From Cryptomeria japonica (lineage: Eukaryota > Streptophyta > Pinopsida > Cupressales > Cupressaceae), in the NCBI RefSeq assembly GCF_030272615.1, contig NC_081412.1, forward strand, positions 541,338,335-541,402,334: a DNA stretch of 64,000 nucleotides. Direction: 5' to 3'. A program made the translations under genes and the position numbers. The first letter of the stretch is position 1; each line of letters begins with the position of its first letter. Of the stretch, positions 23,140-33,107 are shown one piece after another. A model generated the notes under the pieces. The model ran no database searches. It was given only the letters and a program-made list of their open reading frames with translations, and had not been told where the DNA came from.

Positions 23140-23439
23140 CCCAAGCAATAGACCTTATACTTTGATGGATCTTACACACAACATGGATCAGGTGTTGGCA
23201 TCTTATTCATCACTCCTGAAGGACACACTATTCCAAGATCTTATAGACTGATGTTTCCATACACCAACAACATTGGTGAATATGAATCTCCAGTAACAAG
23301 AATCAAAATGGTCGTGGAATGGAAAATCACAAAATTGAGAGTCTATGGGGATTCCCAACTAGTTATCAATTAGATCAACGATGAATATTAGACATAGGAT
23401 GATGAGTTTCTACCATACAAGAGAATGGTGGATGATTTC
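23140..23439 (+). pseudogene. Element B second, archaeal-type RNase H, interrupted by A
   Basis: LYFDGSYTQHGSGVGI (about 23155), the NNIGEYE stretch (about 23265) and YGDSQLVINQ (about 23343) give the D-E-D pattern of an additional RNase H. Such a duplicated, archaeal-type domain between RNase H and integrase is a known trait of the Tat lineage. Element A is inserted at VDDF (23439); about 80 bp of the domain continues at 35979. It supports assignment of B to Tat-like elements. Confidence 0.75.
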
Positions 23440-24082
23440 TGTATATGGTGAAAATGGATAAAAATAATAATAATATTGAAAGGCTAAATGAATCCAACCA
23501 CAAAACCCTAGCCTAACAATCAGCAAAGATCCACTATAACATATGAAGATTACCTAAGACAATGAAAATAACACAAAATCCCAAAGATTATACCATCACA
23601 TGTCCAATAGGGTTTTTATCTCCATTCTTCCTATCTCCATTGATCTTGCTTGATATATTTGCTCTCAGATTTTATGTGCACAAGAGCTCAACAAAGAATG
23701 GAATGTGGTTGCAAGTAGGATCGTAGTGTAGCCAAAAAATGATCATTAGGTCCTTAGTGATTAGGCATTAGAATGATTGATTAGGGTTTGATAATGAAGG
23801 AAGCATCTCCTTAAATAGAAGACACAATATGAAATGGAGGGATAAGATTGAGAGGTGTAAAAAGAGAGGTCGGCTAGGATTAGAGGGTAGGTAAAAGAAA
23901 TACCAAAATAATGAAAGGGGTAGGTAGTGTAGGAATTAAGAGATGAATGACATGTGTCATGTGTAGAAAAAGATAATGAATTAATTAAATAAATAAAGAT
24001 TTATTTAATTAATAGAAGAATTAGGCTTAGATAATTAATAAAATATTTATTTAATTAGACATGACAATTTTAGGTGTCTACA
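23440..24082 (-). repeat. 3' LTR of element A
   Basis: On the left because the element is on the minus strand. Nearly identical to 35330-35973; the differences I see are two substitutions near 23523-23534, two near 23699-23703 and one A indel near 24039. AT-rich U3 with ATTAATTAAATAAAT runs like those of B and H. Confidence 0.97.
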
Positions 24083-24100
24083 TTTTGCCCCTCTTTGAGA
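24083..24100 (-). promoter_or_regulatory. Polypurine tract of element A
   Basis: Minus strand reads TCAAAGAGGGGCAAAA directly before the 3' LTR TGTAGAC. Element B has TTCAAAGAGGGGAAAAA at the same place (48916-48932). Confidence 0.9.
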
Positions 24101-24328
24101 CAATGCGGCTTGTCGCGTTGTTTCAAAGAAGATAAGATGAACTGATACAGAGTTGCCCCAGAATGGGAATAATATGCCCCCTCAAGAGATTGGATGAAAA
24201 TGTCTGAATAAATTGCAGACAATCTCTCGATAAGAAAGAAAGACTAGAATGGATTGACCGGATAAAGTGACAAAGTCACAGGATAAAGAAGACTGACTCA
24301 GGAAATGAATGCAAGGGCTAGGGTAGGC

Positions 24329-24336
24329 TATAAGAT
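24329..24336 (+). promoter_or_regulatory. Candidate TATA box for the antisense gene of A
   Basis: TATAAGAT in a GGCTATAAGATAGACC context, 99 bp before the exon 1 ATG at 24428 and outside the LTR. It suggests the antisense gene has its own promoter. No initiator evidence. Confidence 0.45.
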
Positions 24337-24611
24337 AGACCACGGGAAAAAGACATCCTCATTGTCATCTACACCTTCACGAGATCACAATGCAGAGTGA
24401 GAAAAAGAGCAGCAGCAGTCAGCAGCGATGGCTTTCGTACATAGATTCGACCGCGTTCACCGATTTCAGAGACCAGCAGAGGCAGGAGAGCCGGTAAGTA
24501 CCACCAAACCTCCTCGTACTTTGACGCATTCAATTTTGTCATAGATGCATGCTAGGTAGAAATAAATGCGCTTAGGAATAGGGCACCAAAAAAGTGCAAA
24601 AACGTGCAACC

Positions 24612-24838
24612 GCGTCTATGTTGGTGCCAGGCGCGTCTGTGTCGGTGCCAGGCGTGTATGCGTCTGGAACCGCGTTTGTGCTTGATGCGGGCGCGTTTGC
24701 GTCCTGAAGGGGCGTTTGTGTGCCAAAGTCGCGTTTGTGTATAATTTAGGCACGTTTATGTTAAATAGGCACATTTGCGTTGTGTAGGCGTGCTTGTGCA
24801 GTCAAGAGGCGCGTTTGTGAGTTAGAAACGCGTTTATG
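24612..24838 (+). repeat. 19/21-bp phased GCGTYTGTG array in the intron (element A)
   Basis: Twelve motifs (GCGTCTGTG, GCGTTTGTG and near variants) start at 24612, 24633, 24652, 24672, 24693, 24712, 24731, 24752, 24771, 24790, 24811 and 24830. Steps are 19-21 bp, mean 19.8. Spacer sequences differ. It is the reverse complement of the motif in the gag-side leader of the same element. Confidence 0.9.
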
Positions 24839-24964
24839 TCCGAAAATGCAAGGTTTTAGTCTTCTAGGTCAAATCGGCAGTTCTGTGATGAACATAGGCT
24901 GTCGATTGGATAAGCTGCTGAGAGGATACACTCAAGCAGGTCCTCTAGGAAGACTAGGATAGAT

Positions 24965-25245
24965 CAAGGCACTTTGTGATGAACAGTGAGTACCAAGATA
25001 GAGTACTTTGTGATAAACAGGGAGTACCCAGAGTATGAGCAGCACTTTGTGATGAACAGGGAGTGCAAAATGTGAGTAACACTTTGTGATGAATAGGGAA
25101 TGTCACACACGTAGTACTTTGTGATGAACAGGGAGCACTACTAGGATAGATAGCAACACTTTGTGATGAACAGTGAGTGTCACTAAGATAGATAACCATA
25201 TGCATTTAGATAGCGAGTAGCATTTTGTGATGAACAGTGAATGCC
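24965..25245 (+). repeat. Seven hairpin units with constant loop and covarying stems
   Basis: Loop core TTGTGATGAACAGGG is nearly invariant in seven units (ACTTTG starts 24971, 25005, 25044, 25081, 25116, 25158; ATTTTG at 25222). The flanking five bases are different in each unit but complementary to each other: GTACT/AGTAC (second), GCACT/AGTGC (third), ACACT/AGTGT (sixth), GCATT/AATGC (seventh). The first, fourth and fifth have one mismatch each, and the fifth extends to eight pairs. Covariation supports a selected stem-loop. Confidence 0.85.
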
Positions 25246-27284
25246 ACAATGACTGACATGATTTGATTTGTTTGACTGCAGGAGTATTTGCCTATGCTAG
25301 AGTCATGGGAGAGATTCCTGTCGACACAGAGGTTGCGACCAGAGTTGTCATTTCAGGATAGAGCTGCCATTGAGGAGATGGGATTGAGACACATGCTGTA
25401 TGTGCCTGAGTTTCGGGCAAACATGGGTTTGCTGACTGCGCTGGCCAAGAGATGGCACTCAGAGACTTGTACGTTTCATCTGTCGATGGGGGAGATGACA
25501 GTGACGCTGGAGGATGTCTACAAGATACTATAGATACCAATCGATGGAGATCTGATCCCATACGATCAAGATGGAGATAGGGAGGCTCTGAGACAGGTAT
25601 TTCAGGATCCTGGCCTAGAGATGAGAGCAAGGCATGTGGCATGGGACACCATGACTGCGACAGGATTAGCTTTGCCAGCTGTGATTGGAGGAGCTATCAG
25701 TGGGTTCCTATGTCTGGACAGGGCAACACAGGGGTTGGCAGTGGGCTGGGGAGGAGCACTGGAGACATTGGTTACACATCACACCAGATATGCATGGGGT
25801 CCATGTGTGTTGGCACACCTGTATTATGAGCTGCATCAGTTTGTCTACCATGGATCAGTGGGACTGGGTTGTGGAGTGACACTTCTGCACGTTTGGGCGT
25901 ATGAGCATCTTCCTATCACACGGCCTATACATTTCAGAGGCAGGGGTCATGGACGGAGCTTTGTACATCTGTATGATATGATCACTTCGCAGCCTCGGAT
26001 TGGCAGGCTAGAGCATTGGCGGCGAGTGATAGATGACATTGATGTAGTCATCTGGAGGCCGTATCTGGGATGTGAGGAGTGGGAGGATGACGCAGTGGAG
26101 CTGCCTTACACCTTCCAGAGCAGATATTTGATTGGGCAGACGCCCTATATACTGGAGAGACAGCTAGTGGACTAAGTATGCAGACAGTTTGGCAGGATCC
26201 AGAGGATGCCACGAGGCTCGGGTATGTATGCCCATACAGTCAGGGATCAGGCGCAGTTTGGACTGCTGTTGTCATATGATCAGGCAGTTACACAGCTGGC
26301 AGAAATGGTGCCCCTACCCTGGGATATGTGGCCAGAGATTGAGGATGCAGGTATGGATGCAGAGTACTCCGCATATTGGGCAGAGCATTCATTCCCACGG
26401 CTGACAGATCCAGGAGAGTTGCTGGAGGGAGACGGAGGAGGGGATGATGATGATGATGGTGGGGGTGATGGAGGCCGAGGCCAACGGAGGTGAAGGGGAC
26501 TAGTTGGGGAGAGGAGGGTGGCACCTTGGAGGGAGGGTGGACAAGAGGGATAGGCCCAGGTGGTGAGGGGTCGCGGTGGATTGCCCTTGCAGGTACCAGC
26601 AGCACAGGGTCTTAGAGCACAGGGACCGAGACAGGTACAAGTACAAGGACAGGTGCTAGTACAAGCACAGGTGCAGGGATAGAGACAGGTACAGGTACCT
26701 AGGCATGCACAGAGATAGGTACCCGCTCAGGCACCGGTTCAGGTACAGGGAGAGGCACAGGGGCAGGCACCCATAGTGGGAGAGCCACAGGCAGAGGCAG
26801 AGGGTGGGGATCCAGAGGAGGATGAGCTGATTGAGCTCAGGGAGATCTGCCAGGGCTAGGCAGATGAGCTCCAGGATCTGGAGAGGGAGAGGGACCGACT
26901 CAGGATCAGGCTCAGGGATACTGAGCGGGAGAGGGATTAGGCTATCCAGTGCTATACTGAGGCTGAGACAGCGCTGAGGGCAGGGAGTCAGGCAGCGGAG
27001 GACATAGGAGCAGGCTATGTATATGTGCTCGAGCCAGAGAGGAGATCGCCTACTGGAGGGACCTGTATTATGGTGTCGTGCCAGCAGATCAGCAGGCGAG
27101 GAGCTTCCATAGACCATCACAGACAACGACGGCTACGGGAGGGAGCCGGAGGAGACAGGCATCGAGTGGTGGGGTCATGGGTCCTCCACCACCACCAGAT
27201 AGGCAGGGTGATCCTGGAGCGGGTCCTTCTAGGGCTCAGACTCCATCGAGGCCAGGCGGCTCCGAGGGAGGGAGTTCATCATAG

Positions 27285-28991
27285 CCATAGAGGGCTCCCT
27301 TATATCAGTATTTGTACCATTTTTGTATTGTAGACACCTGCGGGTGATTTTGTAGCCATATGATTTTTTTGACATCATTGTATCATGACACATTTGATTA
27401 TATATATGATGATTCATTTTTTGCGGCGGCTATATGCATGTGTACCTATGTGATGAGATGTTCTTATGTGATGCTTATGATATGGATGCAAATATGTATA
27501 TGATGCAATGCAGTATATATTTTTGTTCTTTTATGTTTTATATATGATGCATGATGCAAATGTGAATGTATGTAATGCAGATGAATATGATAATGCAAAT
27601 GTAAATTATGCTAACAGATGTTGTGTGCAGGATGTGATGGAGTTGTGATATCTATATGTATGTATGAAATGCTTATATGTGGTAATGCAGGTGCAAACTA
27701 CATGAAATGCAAATGTTTTTGGTGTGTCATTATACTCAATCATGTGATAGCAGGCTACGTGGACTCCAGAAGGACGATGGAAGTCAATCAAGAAAGGGGG
27801 ATGAAAGATAGAAGATATGAATGTGAAAGAGCTTCTTGTGTGTTATCATCATTGAGCTTATTATGGCAAGTAGGTTATGACAATCGAGGCATATGTTCGA
27901 CCCAGAAAGTCATTGTACCCGTTTGCATGGAGATAAGACAGTCACAAACAAGGAATGCCCCAGTTCATACTAGACTCACAGTGTCCTCATATCCTTGGAC
28001 AAGTCATAGCATTACTAAGAGACAATCCACAGACAGCAAATGCAAATAGGTGACGATACCCCATCCTCGCCTTTCTAGTCAAAGACATCCTAGAGATATA
28101 ATCTCTAGTCAGAGACATCCCGGAAAAGCTAAAAGACATGTCACCAAAAGATAAAATCAAAAGAAAACCAAGACTCGACACCAACATCCACTGTAGTCCT
28201 CAAGTTTAGTGTCTCTTGTCACTTGTATAGGTCTTATTTGATTGTGGTCACAATGTTCACTTTCACAAAAAGGATAGATAGCACTGAACCATATGTTGTC
28301 TGAGTCTGTTGAAAGATTTGACTTTGTTGAAGCCCCTTGTTGCTGCTGTGTCTCATCTGAAACTGACTGAATCCATGAAACTGATACTTTATTATGGAGA
28401 AGACAAACTTTATTGCGGATCTGTGATGCAAATGTTGCTTTATTGCGAATTGTGTGCGGATAGACTGAAGAAAGTTGGAAGAAACTGTACTCCTTGAAAC
28501 ATGTGATGTTCTCAGTTCCACACCCATCACTAGACGAAGGATTTGCCTTAGCCACAGATAGGATCTGATTTATTGTGGATGGAAAGGGAGTGAAAAGGGG
28601 GGTTTATTATGAATGGCTAACCAATCTTGGGTAGATCAATAACAAGCCATGATGGGAATGGTGAAGATTATTGTGAGTGAATAGGTTGTGAGTGTGTGCA
28701 AAGTGAAAGGATGAAAGAGAATCCTGAAGGAGGGAGGAGCAAAGTCTCTATGCATGGCGCTGGTGACCCAGTTTTCACCATGGTACTTGCCCAGGGCGCC
28801 ACTGAAGTGGTTTTCACTATTGGACGAAATTATTTCTGTTTACGTTTTTTATTTTTTTATTTTTTTGTGTCACAAGGCGCCTGTTTGCCAGGTTTTCACC
28901 AAGTAACGATTTTTTTGTTTTATAATTTTTTTGTATTTTTGAATTTTTTGATTTTTCTTTTTGTATTTTTGAATTAGGATATCCCAAAGAA
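27285..28991. other. Spacer between convergent genes of element A
   Basis: Between the antisense gene and the integrase end. 27360-27660 is rich in ATGCAAATG and GATGCA-like words without strict period. 28100-28530 has weak mixed reading frames that I do not accept as genes. 28757-28905 has GGCGC words each followed by a TTTTCACCA block. 28840-28975 is T-rich (A-rich in the element sense), as is the equivalent place in B. Confidence 0.6.
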
Positions 28992-29972
28992 CTATGTGTA
29001 GAACCTGCGAAGGTGCATGCTGTTGATAAGATCCTCCAAAGGTTCACCTTCTATAGTTGAGAGCTGATATGCCCCAGATCCATAGGCTGCTGTAATGATG
29101 TAAGGACCAAGCCAGTTTGGTTCGAACTTGCCCTTCTTCTCTCTGTCTTGCTGATTCTTGGGGTTTTCTCTGAGAACTAAATCACCTACCTCAAATGTGC
29201 GAGGCTTGACTTTGTGATTGTAGCTACATTGTTCCTTGACTGAATGATGTGTAGCTTGAGTGACTGTCTTCCTTGATGAAGGAACTGAGATAGAGTTACT
29301 AGTGTGTGGACTACACAGGCCCATATGCATGTCACCTAAAGACGTTTGGGCATCCCTGATAACAAAGTCCCTTGAGGAAGCTCCATTAAAGGTCCATGAT
29401 GTATCGCTAGAAGGGAAAGGATGTTTGGAACAAGTGGATGAGTGATGAAGGCTTATGATTGTGAAAAGAAGTGAAAGTAGGATAGCATGATGGAGACTTA
29501 GGATCAACAAGTATGCTTTTTGACTTGAAATTTTAGAACTTTTGCCCCCAGTTATTTTGATATTAGGGGAGATCAACTCTTTTTCTTTTTTCTTCATAGG
29601 ATTTTTATCCTTGACTTTGATTTTTGCTGAGTCCAGTAGCTTTTGATTTTGATTTGGACTAAAGGATTTTTCTTTATTTTTGACTTTCAGATTTTTCTTT
29701 TCAAGGCTTGATTTTTGATCCCCAATGAGTAAGGGCTTTTGTAATTCTTGTTGATCCAAGTCTAGAAGTGGAGTGGAAATGGAATGAGTGGATGATATGG
29801 TAAAGCTATGTGAGTTATCAAGAGGGTTGGCGATACACTCAATAGATTCTTCATTGGAACCACTCTTAGGACTATTGATATCAAGAGTTGCTTGCACCAC
29901 TAGAGGAGATTTGCATTCAGACTTAGTAGCCACAATACTAGGTGGTTCACACCCAATTCCTTGATATTGCAA
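28992..29972 (-). CDS. Element A pol remnant: unknown segment fused to integrase C-terminus
   Basis: Open for 326 codons, in the same frame as gag and protease, after a TAA at 29991. Residues about 247-326 are the integrase C-terminal domain (FEVGDLVLRENPKNQQDR, KFEPNWLGPYII, LRRFYT at the end), matching B at 37220-37418. Residues 1-246 match no pol domain: Ser-rich N-terminus, a Lys-rich stretch (90-135) and one hydrophobic segment (about 153-176, LLILSLHHAILLSLLF). Reverse transcriptase, RNase H and the integrase catalytic core are missing. Could be a deletion junction or acquired sequence. Function unknown. Confidence 0.75.
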   Translation of the reverse strand: MQYQGIGCEPPSIVATKSECKSPLVVQATLDINSPKSGSNEESIECIANPLDNSHSFTISSTHSISTPLLDLDQQELQKPLLIGDQKSSLEKKNLKVKNKEKSFSPNQNQKLLDSAKIKVKDKNPMKKKEKELISPNIKITGGKSSKISSQKAYLLILSLHHAILLSLLFTIISLHHSSTCSKHPFPSSDTSWTFNGASSRDFVIRDAQTSLGDMHMGLCSPHTSNSISVPSSRKTVTQATHHSVKEQCSYNHKVKPRTFEVGDLVLRENPKNQQDREKKGKFEPNWLGPYIITAAYGSGAYQLSTIEGEPLEDLINSMHLRRFYT

Positions 29973-29990
29973 ATTGTTTGTAGTTTGTTC

Positions 29991-30746
29991 TTATTGACTG
30001 AATACCTTAGGAGATAGTGGGAGTTGATCAACATGAAAGATATACTCACCACATCCTAGGTCTTTAATCTTGAACTTTTCTTTTAGCTCTGCTTGTTTGG
30101 ATGTAGAATCTTTTAAGGATTCAGGATCCACATATGCTGATGAAGGAATAGCTTCTCGATTGACTGGGATTGTTATTTCTGATCGAGATTGCAGATTGTT
30201 GCAATATATGAATGGATTTGGATCCGCTTTGACAGTCACTTCAACTCCATTGTGTGGAAACTTGATACATTGATGATATGTAGAAGGGACCGTGCTCATC
30301 TCATGAATCCAAGGATGTCCCAAGAGTATGTTGTATGTGAGATCAAGATCTAGGAGCTGACAAACCACATCCTTTGTGACTGGCCCAATTCTTAGAGGTA
30401 AGGTGACTGTGCCCTTGGATGAGCGCTCTTCATCATCATATGCCTTGATGGTGATTTGATTTGTAGAATTCACAACTTTATCAGAATATCCCAATTGTTT
30501 AATGGTGCTTAATGTACAAATGTTTAGACCTGCTCCTCCATCTATCAGGACTCGCTTTATTCGATGTTTGTGTATGAAGGCTTTGACATGTAAAGGTGCA
30601 TTATGAGGCTGACTTAGGGAGGCGTCATCGACTTCTGTGAATGTAAGGGAGTGTGGAATGGAAAGGTATCCCACCATGGCTTGAAACTGGTCCACGTTCA
30701 GATCAGTAGGAACGACAGTATCTCTCAAGATTTTGTCAAGAATAGC
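29991..30746 (-). pseudogene. Element A aspartic protease
   Basis: Same frame as gag; separated by TAA at 30747 upstream and TAA at 29991 downstream. Active site VLIDGGAGLNICT at about residue 60 of the open part and ILLGHPWIHEM further on. The DGGA active site is shared with B. Apart from the flanking stops the domain looks intact. Confidence 0.8.
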
Positions 30747-31400
30747 TTAATGAGCGAGGGATATACGTAAGAGCTCAAGGATGGATATGAGCGCAGGCGT
30801 CTTCCCTAACTGTTCTACAAGGTCATACTCAGGCTTGGTTGATGAAGAAGCAGTGTTTTTAGTAGAGGCACTTGGCAACGTAATTTTACCTCGACGAGTT
30901 GTAACATGACATTCAGAGGTAGATTCGGAAGGAGATCCAACACCTCTTAGGACAATCTTTGGTCTCTGAGGAGGATTCTCAGGATTTTTATTCTTGATGG
31001 TAATAGTAGAGATATGATTGTCCATTGAGATGTGATTGATAGTTGAGTCATAGTTATAAGGTGCTCTAGTATAGTTGGCTTGATCATCTGTGGCTTTACC
31101 TTTTCCCTTGTCATGCTTTGGGAATGGTTCCTTAAACATCTCATGTTCTTGATTAGATGAGTGTCCCTCAATCTCAATGTCACCTCTATCAATGAGATCT
31201 TGCACAATATTCTTCAGTCGATGGCAATTACCTGTCTTGTGACCCTTGCTCTTATGAAATTCACAATACTCATCATCATTCCACCAATTTGGTTTGACCT
31301 TGGGTTCATATGGAGGAAAATCCAGAACTGTAATCACTTTATTTGTTACAAGCTTTTTGAAGACTGATTCAAGTGGTTCTCCCAATGGGGTGTACTTCCT
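30747..31400 (-). pseudogene. Element A nucleocapsid-like segment of gag
   Basis: Continues gag after a TGA at 31401 that replaces a likely CGA arginine codon (SRP-stop-RKYTPLGEPLES, compare YTPLGKTLESIF in B). Contains the zinc motif CEFHKSKGHKTGNC (CX2HX5HX4C). Followed by a linker to the protease that ends in TAA at 30747. Confidence 0.8.
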
Positions 31401-33107
31401 TCATGGTCTAGAAGTTGTTTGAGTATTCACTTGATTGTTTGTAGAACTCGATCCAGAAAAGATGAATTTGGGTCTCATTGTGTTAGCATCAACAACACCA
31501 TCATTGACTGTGTTCTTGTTCTTATTCCAAAATCTTGGCTTGTCTTTTCCTTTAAAGTCCTCTTTGTTTTCCTTGAATATCTTAATGACTCCTTGTTCAA
31601 TTAAGACCTTTTCTATTGCTAAGCCCTTTTCAATAACATCCTTGAAGGTGGACAAACAAGCTTTCCTTAGATCATAGCCAATGTCCTTGTTAACGTTTTG
31701 AGTGAACATTTCTACCATTTGTTTATGTGGGATTTCGCAAGAGCATCTGCTAGCTAGACTTCTCCATCTTTGTAAAAATGACGCAAAAGATTTTCCTTCC
31801 TTTTGCTTAGTATTGCATAAAGTAGTGACTGAGATATCCGTCTCAATATTGTAGGAGAAATGCTGAATAAATGCCTCTGCTAAGTCGCCCCATGACTTAA
31901 TACCAGGAGGTAATTGAGAAAACCATTCCATAGCTTGATCGCCTAAAGTCTGCGGGAACAACCTCATCAAGTATGTTTCTTCTGCCGCTACCTCAATGCA
32001 GGCTGTGAAAAATTGTCGTATGTGTGCCTTGGGGTCTCCCTTTCCTCTATACTTGTCAAATTTTGGCGTCACAAAGTGTGCAGGAAATGGAGGCATTGGG
32101 ATGCTCTTATCAAATGGATAAGCACATATGTCTCTCATAGTGTATGTTGGTTTTGGTGTACTCATGTCCTCCATTTTTTTTTGTAAATCTCTAATTTGTT
32201 GCACCAAATTGCTCTTGGGAGGAGATCGATTTCTTGTAGCATATCCCATGTTTGAGACACCAATTTGAGGAGGAGCTTGTTGCATGTATGGATGATACTG
32301 ATCGTAGACATGTTTATATGGAGGAGGTCTATATTGATGTGGCATATAGGGAGCACTTGGCATAGCTTCATGTTGAGGAACCCCATATCTATTTTGTGCA
32401 TATATACCATATTCTATAGGCATTTCATTTTCCATTGTGTTGCCCCCAAATTTGACATGAGGTTTCCTTGTGTCCAAATTTGTAGCATGCCTTTGAGTAT
32501 CTACTTGTTTTGATTGATCCATAGCTTGAGCATGTGATTGAGCATATCTATATGCATAAGGCTTCCATGATGGTCTTCGAAGGTAAGTATCATATGTTTG
32601 AGCTTGTGTATGTGAGATTTCTGGTTTTTGAAGCAAAGCTGAAGGTGATTCAGGTACCATATGCAGTCCTCTATTTCCTCCACTATTGGGTCTCCTTTGA
32701 TCTATGTTGGAGTGAGTTTGTTGTGAGGGTCGATTTTCCATAAGTTGAGACATGTCAAAGTCATGAGGTATTTTAGCTCCACTTTGTGCCATCATGTGTA
32801 GAAAGTACTGTCTATCCCTTCTCATTATCTCTTCAACCAATCTATTGAAATGAGGATTCATTATGGATTCTTCTATATCTGCTGATTGTATTGAAAAGTT
32901 GTCCACATTGTCATTGTGTGTAGCATTGTTGTTTGTAGTGTCTGTGTTTCCCACATTTGGATTGTTTCTATAAACATCCATGTCGGGCAATGTAGTGTGC
33001 TCAGGATTGAAAAATAAATCATTGTCATACTCATAAGAACTCATGTTTGCGGATTCTTGAGCTTCTTTAGCTATTCTCCTAGATTTTTGAAGGCGGGTTT
33101 CAACCAT
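31401..33107 (-). CDS. Element A gag (capsid part)
   Basis: 568 codons from ATG 33107, uninterrupted. Residues about 1-330 are polar and Gln/Asn/Tyr-rich (many QY and PHQY words). The capsid domain follows at about 340-470 (TPKFDKYRGKGDP, RLFPQTLGDQAMEWFSQLP, FLQRWRSLASRC), typical of plant Ty3 gag. Ends in TGA at 31401. This is the longest intact frame in the window and fits a recently active, partly coding element. Confidence 0.9.
   Translation of the reverse strand: MVETRLQKSRRIAKEAQESANMSSYEYDNDLFFNPEHTTLPDMDVYRNNPNVGNTDTTNNNATHNDNVDNFSIQSADIEESIMNPHFNRLVEEIMRRDRQYFLHMMAQSGAKIPHDFDMSQLMENRPSQQTHSNIDQRRPNSGGNRGLHMVPESPSALLQKPEISHTQAQTYDTYLRRPSWKPYAYRYAQSHAQAMDQSKQVDTQRHATNLDTRKPHVKFGGNTMENEMPIEYGIYAQNRYGVPQHEAMPSAPYMPHQYRPPPYKHVYDQYHPYMQQAPPQIGVSNMGYATRNRSPPKSNLVQQIRDLQKKMEDMSTPKPTYTMRDICAYPFDKSIPMPPFPAHFVTPKFDKYRGKGDPKAHIRQFFTACIEVAAEETYLMRLFPQTLGDQAMEWFSQLPPGIKSWGDLAEAFIQHFSYNIETDISVTTLCNTKQKEGKSFASFLQRWRSLASRCSCEIPHKQMVEMFTQNVNKDIGYDLRKACLSTFKDVIEKGLAIEKVLIEQGVIKIFKENKEDFKGKDKPRFWNKNKNTVNDGVVDANTMRPKFIFSGSSSTNNQVNTQTTSRP

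Larger units (their letters stand above)
24494..25281 (+). other. Intron of the antisense PMD gene
   Basis: 788 bp with strong donor GTAAGTA and acceptor GACTGCAG after a T-rich stretch. Removal joins exon 1 and exon 2 in phase (GEP to EYLP). It carries the phased GCGTTTGTG array and the covarying hairpin units. Splicing is predicted, not shown. Confidence 0.75.
24428..27284 (+). pseudogene. Antisense plant mobile domain (PMD, MAIN/MAIL-like) gene of element A
   Basis: Two exons on the strand opposite to gag. Exon 1 is 24428-24493 (22 codons, MAFVHRFDRV start) and ends at a CCG/GTAAGTA donor. Exon 2 starts at 25282 after TTTGTTTGACTGCAG and stays in phase. Exon 2 has the plant mobile domain: TFHLSMGEMTVTLEDV (about 25470-25518), LLHVWAYEHLPITRP (about 25885-25928), VIWRPY (26047) and CRQFGRIQRMPRG (26179). 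Then come an acidic Gly/Asp stretch (26430-26490), Gln/Val-rich repeats (26590-26790), a coiled coil (26821-26960) and a Pro/Gly-rich tail reached by a frameshift near 27050. Stops in frame: TAG at 25531, 26551, 26680, 26716, 26857, 26938; TAA 26173; TGA 26491. Plant mobile domains occur in host proteins that act in gene silencing and meristem maintenance, and in Ty3 elements; a role here in countering silencing is only inference. Confidence 0.85.

Noticed and set aside
26656-27126. 156-codon minus-strand frame over the antisense gene tail
   Set aside because: Shadow of the Gln/Val repeats and coiled coil of the PMD gene on the plus strand.
28157-28555. Minus-strand frames of 98 and 132 codons in the A spacer
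   Set aside because: No domain, no homolog in B, and composition typical of non-coding sequence.
28992-29972. Envelope-like gene in A from the hydrophobic segment
   Set aside because: One hydrophobic stretch without signal peptide, fusion-peptide or cysteine pattern, and fused to an integrase end; not enough for env.
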